64,000 nucleotides of DNA from UBA4951 sp963616935 (GCA_963616935.1 CAVEMS010000002.1:62001-126000), one strand, 5' to 3'; counted from the first letter of the stretch, positions 7,301 through 16,619 are shown. The notes: generated by a model from the letters alone, not told the origin. Numbers and translations: made by a program.

Positions 7301-9622
7301 TTACTCGTCAGAAGGGTCCGAAAGAGGCTTAATCAGATACATCCTCGTGCCAAAATCGCCTAGGACGCAAGTGCCTTCGTTCATCCCCGTTCCCTTCCAT
7401 AGTTCAGGAAGAGGCAAACCGGTGCCATTAAGGATCTTTCCGGAAACCGTTCTCTCAAACTTTTCTCCTTCGATCCCTTTCTTCTTCGCCAAAGCGTTTA
7501 TCACCGCCCCTTCTTCCTTTAAGTGCACGGGCGAAACGTAATTCACAAGAGGGCCGAACTTTAGGAGAGAATGCGTGCATTCGCGAGACTTGACCTCGTA
7601 TAGAGAGTCGTCATCGAAACCGATTCCGGATAGTCTTCTTGTAGCGCCGTTTAGATCGATGATTCCGTCGAAATTCGCGATTATCGCCTTGTCTTTGTTC
7701 ACTATCTCCCACCGCTCGAACCTATCCTCGTCTAACCGAGAAAGGCGATAAAAGGAGCCGAACTCGAAAAGATCGCGGTGCTCTTTGTAAAAGGAAATCT
7801 GCCTCTTTATCGTCTTTTCCTCTAGCGAAGAAAGATCATCGAGGTTTAGCTCATAGCCCAAAACGCCAAAGGAAGCGACGTCGAACTTATTCTCTAACGA
7901 TGTAAGCCGCATCGTTTGGTTATTCGTCTTCGAGGAAACGTGGTTGGAAAAGACGACGGGAGGGAAGAAATAGGAAGCGCCTCTTTGGATTCGAATCCTT
8001 TCGAACGAATCTGTGCAATCGCTTAGCCAACTCTGATCGAAATAGGTCATCATGCCATGGTCGAAGCGGTTTCCTCCCGAAGCGCAATTCTCCATCAAGG
8101 TTTCCGGGAATCTCTTCCTTATCTCCCCTAACACCCGATATAAGCCACGCATATAGTCGTAATGGCATGTTCCATTAGTGAGGGGGATATCGCCAAATGG
8201 GCGGTTATAGTCCCATTTAAGATAAGAGACGCCAGGTATCGAAAGGATGTTCGAGACGTTATCAATCACGTAATCCTGGACTTCCTTCTTCCTTAGGTCC
8301 AAAAGATATTGGTTTCGCCCTACTAACGATTCGCCAGCCGTATCTTTTAGCACCCAATCGGGATGCGCTTTATAGAGCTCGCTATCGAAAGAGACCATCT
8401 CAGGCTCCATCCATATCCCAAATGACATCCCTTTCTTTTTGGCATAGGAGAGGAGACCTTCTAGCCCATGCGGCATCTTTTTCTTATTGACTGACCAATC
8501 GCCCAAACTCGAGGCGTCATCGTTTCTTTTTCCGAACCAGCCATCGTCGAGAACGAATAGCTCCATGCCGAGTTTGGCCGCTTTATCGATGAGCGAATGA
8601 AGGGAATGCTCATTGAATTTGAAACCGACGGATTCCCAGCTGTTATAGGCGATGGGCCGGCTCTTGGTGGCATGATATGGCGGAAGCAAACACTCTTTCG
8701 TGAAAGAAGCGAAGTTTTGACTAAGTCCTCTTCTTCCTTTATCCGAGAAACTCATCATCGCTAGAGGGGTAACGAAACTCTCCCCGCTTGCCAAGCGCTT
8801 CTCGAACATAAGCCCCGATATGCCTTGGTTGATTCTGATCTTTCCAGAGATATCGAGATCGATCGTCGTTTCGAAGGAACCGCTGTAAAGGAGAGAAAAG
8901 CCATAAGAAGAGCCTTTCTCTTCGTCCTTATAAAGCGAAAAGAAAGGGGCGATGCGATTCGAGGAAGAACCGCTGTCGCTATATAAAAGGGTTGTCCCTA
9001 ACGACAATTTCCTTCTTTCCTCATGTAGTTCATTGGCCCACGCCCCATGGAAACTGCTTAGGAAATAATCATCGTTTTGGAGGGAAAGGGAAGAGGAAGC
9101 GGCACGACATACGATAAGTTCTTTCGCGTCGTCGTTTCTGATTTCCATATAGCGGCACAACATATCGTTTTCCGCATACATGAGATAATGAAGATAGATA
9201 GAGACATTTATCCTCTTCTCAGTCAATTCGATAACCAGCTCTTCGCCGGCGCCATGCGGAAAAGGGAGGCTTTCGTCGAATCTACTCGCTTCCTTTATCT
9301 CGTAGCCTTGGTAAACGAAATCATAGGAAGAGCCTTCGTTTTCGCGGTATATTTCCAAGGACGGCTTAGAAAGAACGCCACTAAAAGGGAGGATGAATTC
9401 GGAGTTCTCCTTCTCTGGCATCGCCAAAGGATCGTTATTTCGATATAGCGAAGTTCCCATTGGGTTAATCGGACGCGATGAGAAAGAAGGGAACTCCCTT
9501 TCGTCTTTTAGCAAGCTCCCGTAATGGAGCAAGACGAGATGCTTCTCCCGATTGATGCCTAGCAAATAAGAACTGTCGCGACCCGTCAAGAGGAATTTAT
9601 CCCCGAAAACTTTGATGCTCAT
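7301..9622 (-). CDS. GH36 alpha-galactosidase
   Basis: 773 residues, normal for cytoplasmic bacterial GH36. An N-terminal beta-sandwich is followed by the catalytic barrel (NSWESVGFKFNEHSLHSLID, LFVLDDGWFGKRNDD, FGIWMEPEMV). The nucleophile is the Asp of YLKWDYN (about residue 471) and the acid/base the first Asp of SDCTDSF (about residue 534). It removes terminal alpha-galactose from melibiose/raffinose-type sugars or host glycans. No signal peptide, so it acts on imported oligosaccharides. It is divergent from a GH2 gene 45 bp away. TATAAT lies 9 nt before the ATG and there is no SD, suggesting a leaderless message. Confidence 0.95.
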   Translation of the reverse strand: MSIKVFGDKFLLTGRDSSYLLGINREKHLVLLHYGSLLKDEREFPSFSSRPINPMGTSLYRNNDPLAMPEKENSEFILPFSGVLSKPSLEIYRENEGSSYDFVYQGYEIKEASRFDESLPFPHGAGEELVIELTEKRINVSIYLHYLMYAENDMLCRYMEIRNDDAKELIVCRAASSSLSLQNDDYFLSSFHGAWANELHEERRKLSLGTTLLYSDSGSSSNRIAPFFSLYKDEEKGSSYGFSLLYSGSFETTIDLDISGKIRINQGISGLMFEKRLASGESFVTPLAMMSFSDKGRRGLSQNFASFTKECLLPPYHATKSRPIAYNSWESVGFKFNEHSLHSLIDKAAKLGMELFVLDDGWFGKRNDDASSLGDWSVNKKKMPHGLEGLLSYAKKKGMSFGIWMEPEMVSFDSELYKAHPDWVLKDTAGESLVGRNQYLLDLRKKEVQDYVIDNVSNILSIPGVSYLKWDYNRPFGDIPLTNGTCHYDYMRGLYRVLGEIRKRFPETLMENCASGGNRFDHGMMTYFDQSWLSDCTDSFERIRIQRGASYFFPPVVFSNHVSSKTNNQTMRLTSLENKFDVASFGVLGYELNLDDLSSLEEKTIKRQISFYKEHRDLFEFGSFYRLSRLDEDRFERWEIVNKDKAIIANFDGIIDLNGATRRLSGIGFDDDSLYEVKSRECTHSLLKFGPLVNYVSPVHLKEEGAVINALAKKKGIEGEKFERTVSGKILNGTGLPLPELWKGTGMNEGTCVLGDFGTRMYLIKPLSDPSDE

Positions 9623-9631
9623 AGTGCTATC

Positions 9632-9637
9632 ATTATA
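9632..9637 (-). promoter_or_regulatory. -10 box TATAAT for the GH36 gene, predicted leaderless
   Basis: A perfect TATAAT on the minus strand ends 9 nt before the GH36 ATG. No convincing -35 and no SD are seen. The 45-bp divergent gap must also hold the GH2 start region. Confidence 0.45.
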
Positions 9638-9667
9638 AATACAAAACGATTATTTTGGGGTATTAGC

Positions 9668-11992
9668 ATGAGCAAAAAAGAGCCTTTCTTCAATTACGAC
9701 TGGTCATTCGTCGACGGTTTCGAGGAGGCCTATGCGATTAATGGCTTGCCGAAAGATACGAAAAAAGTCGATCTTCCGCATTACGCAAGATTAATGCCGA
9801 AGCACTATTTCTCAGAAACCGACTACCAAGGCCTATTCTCTTACGAAAAAACATTCGTTTTCGATAAAAATGCACATTCTAATGAAAAGGTTCTCTTAAG
9901 GATGGAGGGCGCGATGATCAAGTCGCGCGTCTATCTTAATGGCATCGATTTAGGCGAAAAGATAACGAGTTATTTCCCCACCGTCTTCGATTTAAGCGAA
10001 GCGATAAAGGATGGCGAAAACCGCCTTTTGATCGTCGTCGATTCCAGAGAAGATCCGAATATTCCGCCTTTCGGCTTCGTCGTCGATTACCTCACCTTCG
10101 CCGGGATCTATCGCCCGTTGTCCTTGGAATATATGAACAAAGACTATATCGAAGATGTTTTCGTATCCGCCAAAGCCGATGGGAGAATACGAGTCAAAAC
10201 CACCCTATCCAATCCCGCCGATAGGGTTTCGTATCGAGTGATGGACGGAGAGAAGACCATCGCCTCTTTCGATGGAAATGAAGCCAAAATCGAAGGCATC
10301 ACCCCGTGGGACATCGATAATCCAAAGCTATATCGCCTTATTGCATATACCGAAAAAGACGAGAAGGAAACCTTTTTCGGCTTTCGCGACGCCGTGTGGA
10401 AGGAAGACGGATTCTATCTAAACGGCAAAAAGATCAAGCTCTTGGGACTAAATCGACATCAAAACTTCCCTTATATCGGAGCGAGTGGCACTTCCTCTTT
10501 GCAAAAGCTCGATGCGGATATCCTAAAAACCAAAGCCGGAATCAATCTTGTTAGGACCTCACACTACCCCCAAAGCGAGGATTTCTTAGCGCATTGCGAC
10601 GAAATCGGGCTACTCGTAATCGACGAGGTGCCAGGGTGGCAACATATCGGCAAGGAAGAAACCTGGCGAAGGAATTTCGAATCGATGATCGAGAGGATGG
10701 TCCGAAAAGAGAGAAACCACCCTTGCCTAATCGCCTATGGAACGAGGATCGATGAAAGCGTCGACGACCATGAGTTATACGCAAAGGCGAGGGAAATAGC
10801 AAAGAAAGAGGATCCGTATCGCCAGATTCTCGGGGTGAGGAACTTCAAAAATAGCGAATTGCTCGAAGATATATACGCTTATAACGACTTCTCGGGCGGG
10901 GATATATACCATGGCCTCGATAATCCTAAAACCGTGAAGGGAGCGAAGGGCCATCCATATCTCGTAAGCGAATTCGGCGGGCATATGTTCCCGACTAAGT
11001 CCTTCGACCCAATCGAAAAGAGAAACGAGCACGTTTTGCGACACCTTCGCGTCCTTAACGACATGTATTCATACGACAAAATAGCCGGAGCCATCGGCTG
11101 GTGCGCTTTCGACTACAACACCCATAAGGAATTCGGAAGCGGCGATCACGTTTGCTACCACGGCGTCTTCGATATCAACAGAATGCCAAAAGATGCCTCT
11201 TACGCCTATTTGTCGCAAACCTCCAAAACGCCTTTCATCCACGTCGTCGGGAGCAATATAACGGGCGATAACGCCGAATCCCTTATGAAACCGGTCACCG
11301 TCTTATCCAATTGCGACCGTCTCTCCCTCTACTCCAATGGCGAATTCATCGCCGATTTCTATCCAGACAAAAAAGATTTCCCCTCCTTGCCGCATGCGCC
11401 TTTCATAATCGACGATTGGATCGGCGCTTCCTTTCATGAAGAAGGCTTCGGAAAAAGGCTTTCAAAGCAATGCGTCAAGCTTCTTAATGCCATCGCTTCT
11501 AAGGGAGTCGCGCATGTCGGACTCAAAGAATATCTGACGTATCTTGGCATTTTCCTTTCGAAACGGCTTTCTCTCGCCGACGTCACCGATCTATATTACA
11601 AATACGTGACGACTTGGGGGAAGGAACCGAAAAAGTATCTTTTAAAAGGTTATATAAACGGAAAAGAAATGATAACGAAAGGCTTCGGCGTGAATAACGG
11701 CGTCAACATCAACGTTAACGCTTCTAGCGACGTTTTGCATAACGACGAAACCTACGATATGGCGATGATTTCCATCGAAATGACCGATGACTATGGCAAT
11801 AGGCTCCCTTATATGGATGAGATCGTGTCGCTTGAAACGTCGGGTCCCATCGAAATAGTCGGGCCAAGTTCCTTCCCTCTTTCGGGCGGCGCCTCCTCCT
11901 TTTACGTAAGAAGCAAGAAAGAAAGCGGCGTCGGTAAGGTGTTAATCCATATCAGAGACGAAGAAAAAGAAATCGCCTTCGAAGTGAAGTAA
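9668..11992 (+). CDS. GH2 family glycosidase (probable beta-galactosidase)
   Basis: 774 residues with GH2 architecture: sugar-binding beta-sandwich (residues 1-165), immunoglobulin-like domain, (beta/alpha)8 barrel from about 240 to 530, then C-terminal beta domains. Barrel motifs include NLVRTSHYPQSEDFLAHCDE and VIDEVPGWQHIG. The acid/base Glu is about residue 363 in GTRIDESVDD, where the usual Asn-Glu dyad reads Asp-Glu. The nucleophile Glu is about residue 435 in LVSEFGGHM. No signal peptide. With the divergent GH36 gene it would process imported galactosides. Exact specificity (galactoside, glucuronide or other) is uncertain. Confidence 0.88.
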   Translation: MSKKEPFFNYDWSFVDGFEEAYAINGLPKDTKKVDLPHYARLMPKHYFSETDYQGLFSYEKTFVFDKNAHSNEKVLLRMEGAMIKSRVYLNGIDLGEKITSYFPTVFDLSEAIKDGENRLLIVVDSREDPNIPPFGFVVDYLTFAGIYRPLSLEYMNKDYIEDVFVSAKADGRIRVKTTLSNPADRVSYRVMDGEKTIASFDGNEAKIEGITPWDIDNPKLYRLIAYTEKDEKETFFGFRDAVWKEDGFYLNGKKIKLLGLNRHQNFPYIGASGTSSLQKLDADILKTKAGINLVRTSHYPQSEDFLAHCDEIGLLVIDEVPGWQHIGKEETWRRNFESMIERMVRKERNHPCLIAYGTRIDESVDDHELYAKAREIAKKEDPYRQILGVRNFKNSELLEDIYAYNDFSGGDIYHGLDNPKTVKGAKGHPYLVSEFGGHMFPTKSFDPIEKRNEHVLRHLRVLNDMYSYDKIAGAIGWCAFDYNTHKEFGSGDHVCYHGVFDINRMPKDASYAYLSQTSKTPFIHVVGSNITGDNAESLMKPVTVLSNCDRLSLYSNGEFIADFYPDKKDFPSLPHAPFIIDDWIGASFHEEGFGKRLSKQCVKLLNAIASKGVAHVGLKEYLTYLGIFLSKRLSLADVTDLYYKYVTTWGKEPKKYLLKGYINGKEMITKGFGVNNGVNINVNASSDVLHNDETYDMAMISIEMTDDYGNRLPYMDEIVSLETSGPIEIVGPSSFPLSGGASSFYVRSKKESGVGKVLIHIRDEEKEIAFEVK

Positions 11993-12005
11993 CAAAGGAG
12001 AGAGA

Positions 12006-12587
12006 ATGAAAATATTGGTGATAGATTCCTCGATAAGCGCCAATTCGATGACGCGAAAAATCCTTTCGATGACTTTAGAGAAAATAAAAGAGAAAGGATA
12101 TGGCGATTCTTTGGATACGCTAAAACTCGACGAATGCGCGAACGCCATACGCCCCCTCGATTCCGCCTCCTTAAAAAAGAGAAGCGATCTTATCAAAAGA
12201 GGCGATTATAGCGATCCGATTTTCGATTTCGCCAAGAAACTACGCGAGGCCGATTTGCTATTGGTGGCCGCCCCATTCTACGATTTGAGCGTGCCCGCCC
12301 TACTAAAATGCTTCGTCGAGATGTCGATGATCGACGGCCTCACCTTCATCGATCGAGGAGATCATGCCGAAGGGCTTCTTAAGGCTAAAAAGCTGCTCTT
12401 TCTCTATGCATCCGGCTATCCTTTAAGCGAAAAGAATCCGGATTTCGCATCCACTTGGCTAAAAGGAATAGCGATGATGTGGGGAATAAATGAGTTTGAT
12501 TCTTATCATCTCGCTTACCCTGAAGCATCCTCGCTTAAAGGAACACCGAACGAATTAAATAACAAAATCGATTGGTTTTTGCACTGA
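12006..12587 (+). CDS. NAD(P)H-dependent oxidoreductase, flavodoxin-like fold (AzoR type)
   Basis: 193 residues starting MKILVIDSSISANSMTRKIL, the phosphate-binding N-terminus of FMN-dependent NADH:quinone reductases/azoreductases (PF02525-like). The LLVAAPFYDLSVPALLKCFVE segment matches the second flavin-contact region and LFLYASGYPL the third. It would catalyse two-electron reduction of quinones or azo compounds in the cytoplasm. It follows the GH2 gene after 13 nt with an AAAGGAGAGAG SD, so they are probably co-transcribed. Family call good; substrate unknown. Confidence 0.85.
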   Translation: MKILVIDSSISANSMTRKILSMTLEKIKEKGYGDSLDTLKLDECANAIRPLDSASLKKRSDLIKRGDYSDPIFDFAKKLREADLLLVAAPFYDLSVPALLKCFVEMSMIDGLTFIDRGDHAEGLLKAKKLLFLYASGYPLSEKNPDFASTWLKGIAMMWGINEFDSYHLAYPEASSLKGTPNELNNKIDWFLH

Positions 12588-12592
12588 ACAAA

Positions 12593-12707
12593 CAACAAAA
12601 AAGTGTGTTGAACAACCAAAAAACACAACAAAAAAGTGTGAAGAAACAGCAAAAAACATAACAAAAAAATGTAATCAACATTAAAAAACGCCGCAAAAAA
12701 TGCAATA
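12593..12707 (+). repeat. Four imperfect 33-bp tandem repeats upstream of the DUF4143 ATPase
   Basis: Units begin at 12593, 12626, 12659 and 12692, exactly 33 bp apart. The cores read CAACAAAAAAGTGTG, CAACAAAAAAGTGTG, TAACAAAAAAATGTA and CGCAAAAAATGCAA. A second A-tract (CAAAAAACA-type) sits midway in the first three units, so A-tracts alternate at about 20 and 13 bp. The block fills the gap between the oxidoreductase stop and the ATPase start. It looks like a regulatory or bent-DNA region. Confidence 0.8.
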
Positions 12708-12729
12708 TTTTTAATCGTGGGGCTTTGAT

Positions 12730-14087
12730 GTGTTAAAAAGAAAAATCGACCGTTACTTAGATTCGTGGAAAAAAGCGACGACCGCAATCCTTTGATCGTG
12801 TATGGCGCAAGACAAATAGGAAAAACGACATCGATTAGAGAATTCGGCAAGAAATACTCCCGATTCATCGAAATAAATTTCGTCGAGCATCCGGAATACA
12901 AGCAAGCCTTCTCGACTTTCGACGTGGAACAGATAGTCAAACGTCTATCCTTCCTGAATCCGAATTTCGTCTTCGAACCGCACAAAACGCTGATTTTCTT
13001 CGACGAAATACAGGAATGCACGAACGCCACCACTTCGTTGAAATTCTTCAAGTTAGACGGAAAATACGATGTCATCTGCGCCGGCTTGGCACTCGGCGTC
13101 AACACCACCGCCATTTCAAGCGTCTCCGTTGGCTATCGCGACGAATTCGTCATGTATCAACTCGACTTCGAAGAATTCCTATGGGCATGCGGATACGACG
13201 ACGAATTGACGGCTTATCTCCTTAAGTGCATGTCCGATGCAAAACCGCTTGAAAATCTCTATTACGAAAAAATGCGCGAGCTCTATAGGGATTTTATCGT
13301 TTTAGGCGGATACCCTAAGATAGTTTCGAATTTCTTTTCCAACAATCGGAACTATAGCAATGTTCTTAAGATGCAAAAACAATTGCATGGCGACTACGTT
13401 GACGACATCTCCAAATATTTAAGCGGAATCGACATCGCCAAGGCGCAGCGAATGTTCAAATCGATTCCTACGCAACTTGCGAAGGAAAATCACAAATTCC
13501 AGCTTTCCAAATTGGGACATGGCGCAAGGTTCAATGAATATTACGGCGTCAGCGAATGGCTTCGCGATTCCGGATCCGTCTTGATTGCGAACAATTGTCA
13601 GCTTTCCTTGCCACTAAAAGGCAACGAGGAAATCGATAATTTCCGCATGTATTATTCCGACACCGCACTACTCGTGGCGGCGCTAGACGATGAATCCCAA
13701 ATGGATTTAAGAAACAACATGAATTTCTCGATTTATAACGGGGCCGTTTATGAATCGATAATAGCCGCCGAGCTCAAAAAACAAGGCTATGACCTGTATT
13801 TTTATCGAAGCCAAGACTCGACCGTCGAACTCGACTTCATCGTTCGCTTCATGGATGAGATAGTGCCGTTAGAAGTCAAATCCAAAAATGGGCGTGCCGT
13901 TTCTTTGTCGACCGTCATCGCAAACGACAAAATCAATGTTTCGCACGGCATCAAGTTCGCCGATGCAAATATCGGCTGCTCCAACGGAATACTGACTTTC
14001 CCTCACTTCCTAGCGTTCTTACTTAAGAGATTTTTCGACGAAAAGAGAAAATCGCGCTCGCTAACATCTGCCGATATCAAGGCATAA
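12730..14087 (+). pseudogene. AAA (AAA_14) / DUF4143 ATPase, frameshifted near its start
   Basis: Two overlapping frames encode one protein. From GTG 12730 the frame gives VLKRKIDRYLDSWKK and then stops; from about 12775 the next frame continues SDDRNPLIVYGARQIGKT to the end. Adding one A to the A6 run at 12769-12774 joins them into a normal family N-terminus. The rest is intact: Walker A GARQIGKTT, Walker B LIFFDEIQE, DUF4143 region (FEEFLWACGYD, VLGGYPKIV) and a C-terminal nuclease-like strand pattern (VELDFIVRF ... PLEVKS). The family's function is poorly known. It may be a real frameshift, a slippage site, a sequencing error, or translated from the internal GTG at 12765 without the first helix. 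Confidence 0.75.
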
Positions 14088-14123
14088 AAAAGACCCCGTT
14101 ATCAAGCGGGGCCTTGCTTTTTT
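14086..14123. terminator. Bidirectional terminator between the ATPase and ftsZ
   Basis: The CCCCG...CGGGG hairpin is flanked by AAAAAAGA on the left and GCTTTTTTT on the right, so it serves both converging genes. Confidence 0.8.
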
Positions 14124-14125
14124 TC

Positions 14126-15268
14126 CTATTCGTCGCTTCCGTCTTTTAGGAAGTCAGGTAGCAAGCTGGACACCATGCCATTGCTTTCTTCCTCTTCCGC
14201 TTTCGAATCGATTTCTTCCTTTTGCAAGCGGTTGGTGGCTATTTCACGATTGGACGTCGGCATCTTGACCTCTGGGATGTTTTCGAAGTCTACCTCTTCC
14301 TCAAAGTCCGCAGCGATGACGGATAGCACCAAACAACCATCCAAATTGGGATTCGGATTGATGGCGGCGCCGAACTTGATATCGACGGTGTTGCCGCTTT
14401 GCTCGCTAACCATGGCGACGCAGCGCTGAGCCTCATATAACGTGACATTAGGACCGCATGTGGCAAAGCAAATGGCGCGTCTAGCCCCTTTGACTGAGGC
14501 TTCTAGTAACGGCGAATCGAGCGCAGCGGCCGTCGCCTCTTCCGCGCAGTGCTCGCCTTTTCCCACGCCATAGCCGATCAAGGCCACGCCGCTATTCTTC
14601 AAAGTGCTCTTAACATCGGCAAAATCGAGGTTTATCTGTGCTGGGATCAAAATGATGTCGACGACGGTGCGCACGCTCTGGGCGAGGATTCTGTCGCTTT
14701 CCTTAAAGGCGGCGTCGATAGGAAGATCACCCTTGGTCATCAAGAGTTTATCGTTGCTTACGACGATGATGCTATCGACGACTTCGCGGAGGGCATTTAG
14801 CCCTTGGACGCTGTTTTCGATTCTCTTTTGGCCTTCGAAACGGAAAGGCCTAGTGACGATGGCCACGGTGAGGCAGCCGCATTCTTTGGCGACTCTGGCA
14901 ATTACCGGAGCGGCACCAGTTCCCGTGCCTTTTCCCATGCCGGCGGCGATGAAAACCATGTCGGCTCCCTCGACTATTTTCTTGATTTCGTCGATATTGG
15001 CTTCAGCCGCTTCTTTTCCGACGGCTGGATCGCCGCCTGCGCCTAAACCTTTCGTCATTTCTCCGCCTAGGGCGATGCGATTGGTGGCTTTGCTCGTCGC
15101 CAAAGCCTGCCTATCGGTATTACAAACGTAGAATTCGACGTTTTGGATATTGTCGTCGATCATGCGGTTGACTGCGTTATTGCCAGCACCGCCAACGCCT
15201 ATGACGACGATTTTGGCGACGGGCTCAAAATTATCTAAATCTTCGTTGCTGAAATTCGTGTTATCCAT
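14126..15268 (-). CDS. ftsZ: Cell division protein FtsZ
   Basis: A tubulin-like GTPase that polymerises into the division ring. 380 residues: short N-terminus, GTPase core starting AKIVVIGVGGAGNNAVNRMI, linker, and a C-terminal peptide (SSLLPDFLKDGSDE) resembling the conserved FtsA-binding tail. The tubulin signature reads MGKGTGTGAAPV instead of MGGGTGTGAAPV, placing Lys in a phosphate-contacting Gly-rich loop; the codon is a clear AAA. The start overlaps the end of the ftsA-like gene by 8 bp and has a GGAGA SD inside it. The conventional FtsZ call is secure; the Lys substitution is the oddity. Confidence 0.96.
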   Translation of the reverse strand: MDNTNFSNEDLDNFEPVAKIVVIGVGGAGNNAVNRMIDDNIQNVEFYVCNTDRQALATSKATNRIALGGEMTKGLGAGGDPAVGKEAAEANIDEIKKIVEGADMVFIAAGMGKGTGTGAAPVIARVAKECGCLTVAIVTRPFRFEGQKRIENSVQGLNALREVVDSIIVVSNDKLLMTKGDLPIDAAFKESDRILAQSVRTVVDIILIPAQINLDFADVKSTLKNSGVALIGYGVGKGEHCAEEATAAALDSPLLEASVKGARRAICFATCGPNVTLYEAQRCVAMVSEQSGNTVDIKFGAAINPNPNLDGCLVLSVIAADFEEEVDFENIPEVKMPTSNREIATNRLQKEEIDSKAEEEESNGMVSSLLPDFLKDGSDE

Positions 15269-16478
15269 TTGCTGTCTCCTTTTCCCTGCTTAAAACGCCT
15301 ATCCCATGGTAGCCGTCTTCCAAATTGCCGCGATATTCGCCAGCAATCAAAATCAAGCCCAAAACGTTCACGGCTGATGGATCTCTCGCTCCCATAACGC
15401 TTGGGACGTATTTGATGAACTCTAGGTCCGGCATGTATTTCTTTAGCAGCGTGACCAAGCCATTTAACTTGCTTCCGCCACCAATCAGAATGACCGGGAA
15501 AGCCTTAGTATCGGCATCCGCACCGCTTATATACTTATCCACCATCGTGGTGATTGCGCTCTTAACGTCTTTCGTGTAAGAAGCGAAGAAAGCGTCAATC
15601 GCTTCATTGACCTTCGCTTGATTCACGCTCTTTGAGTCGAATTTGACGCCTGAGGCGACCAATGGAGCCTTATAGAGCCTTTCGCGGGCGCTATAGCCGT
15701 ATTTGCGTTTGATTTCCTCCGCTTCGCTAGGCATGATGCCGAGTTTCTCGGAAAGCGATTCGGTTAGTTTTTTCGACCCCGTCGGTATCAGATAAGTGGA
15801 AAATAAGCTGGTATCGCCGACGAAACTGACGCTCGTCATATCTTCGCCGATGTCGAGCAAGAAATAATTATTCGGATAGCGTTTTTCGGAAGCGATAAGC
15901 TGCGATGCGCAATAAGAGGAAACCTCGCTTCTCTTGACGCGATATCCCGCCTCTTCAGCGCTTTGCCTATATTCCTCGAAATAACCTTTCGAAATCGCGT
16001 GTATCTTCGCTTGGATCATCAAAGAAGATCCGCTTTCGCCAAGCGGCGGATTCGAATACGATTTCGCGCCGTCGACTATGAAGCAATCTGGGACGATGTC
16101 CACCACCGCCAAATTACTCGGAATCACTTGTTTCTGAACAAGCGACATAACGTTATTCATGTCGATTTTGTCGACAGTAGAATTGATTAGCATCGTCGTT
16201 CCGTCTTTTTGATAGACGGTAAGTCCAGCCGGAGGAACGACCAAAGAAATATCGTCCGTGTCGATTTTTAAGCGGAGCCCCTCATCGCTAAGTTTCGCAA
16301 ACGAGGAAATCGTTTTGGCAACAAGCGCCTTGTCGACTATCCTTCCGCAAGACGCCGATAAGGCGGGAAGCTCTTTTTCCTCATAGTAAAGAAGGCACGG
16401 TTTGCCATTGACCACGGAACCGACGCCGAACTTGGCATGCGAGGAGGTTATTTCTAATACTGCAACGTTATTAATCAT
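15261..16478 (-). CDS. ftsA: FtsA-like actin-family division protein
   Basis: 405 residues of the FtsA/PilM actin-like superfamily: an N-terminal strand (VAVLEITSSHAKFGVGSV), an SHS2-like region around 80-200, phosphate loops (NYFLLDIGEDMTSVSFV) and an adenosine motif (FPVILIGGGSKLNGLVTLL). It overlaps ftsZ by 8 bp, supporting a role in tethering FtsZ to the membrane. Divergence from typical FtsA is high and no C-terminal amphipathic helix is obvious (it ends LSREKETANG). I chose ATG 16478, preceded by AAAGG; the frame extends slightly upstream. The symbol rests mainly on context and fold. Confidence 0.75.
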   Translation of the reverse strand: MINNVAVLEITSSHAKFGVGSVVNGKPCLLYYEEKELPALSASCGRIVDKALVAKTISSFAKLSDEGLRLKIDTDDISLVVPPAGLTVYQKDGTTMLINSTVDKIDMNNVMSLVQKQVIPSNLAVVDIVPDCFIVDGAKSYSNPPLGESGSSLMIQAKIHAISKGYFEEYRQSAEEAGYRVKRSEVSSYCASQLIASEKRYPNNYFLLDIGEDMTSVSFVGDTSLFSTYLIPTGSKKLTESLSEKLGIMPSEAEEIKRKYGYSARERLYKAPLVASGVKFDSKSVNQAKVNEAIDAFFASYTKDVKSAITTMVDKYISGADADTKAFPVILIGGGSKLNGLVTLLKKYMPDLEFIKYVPSVMGARDPSAVNVLGLILIAGEYRGNLEDGYHGIGVLSREKETANG

Positions 16479-16541
16479 GGTTTGGCCTTTGAAAGAATGA
16501 TATAGCATAATACTTGCGATAGCAAGTAGACATTATTAGAA

Positions 16542-16598
16542 AATTAGTAGTTTTTGATATGTCTATAAACAATCTACTAATTAACTACTATTTACTAG
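16542..16598. repeat. Cluster of AATTAGTAG inverted repeats upstream of ftsA
   Basis: AATTAGTAG (16542-16550) is inverted as CTACTAATT (16574-16582), followed directly by AACTACTA (16583-16590) and TACTAG (16593-16598). The cluster lies in the A+T-rich 185-nt gap before the ftsA-like gene, where its promoter should be. Confidence 0.5.
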
Positions 16599-16619
16599 TT
16601 TTAATCGCTATTTCCGATA

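Noticed and set aside
12515..13114. 199-residue minus-strand ORF over the repeat block
   Set aside because: It is a translation of the A-tract repeats (Phe/Leu runs) and lies antisense to the ATPase gene; no SD or domain.
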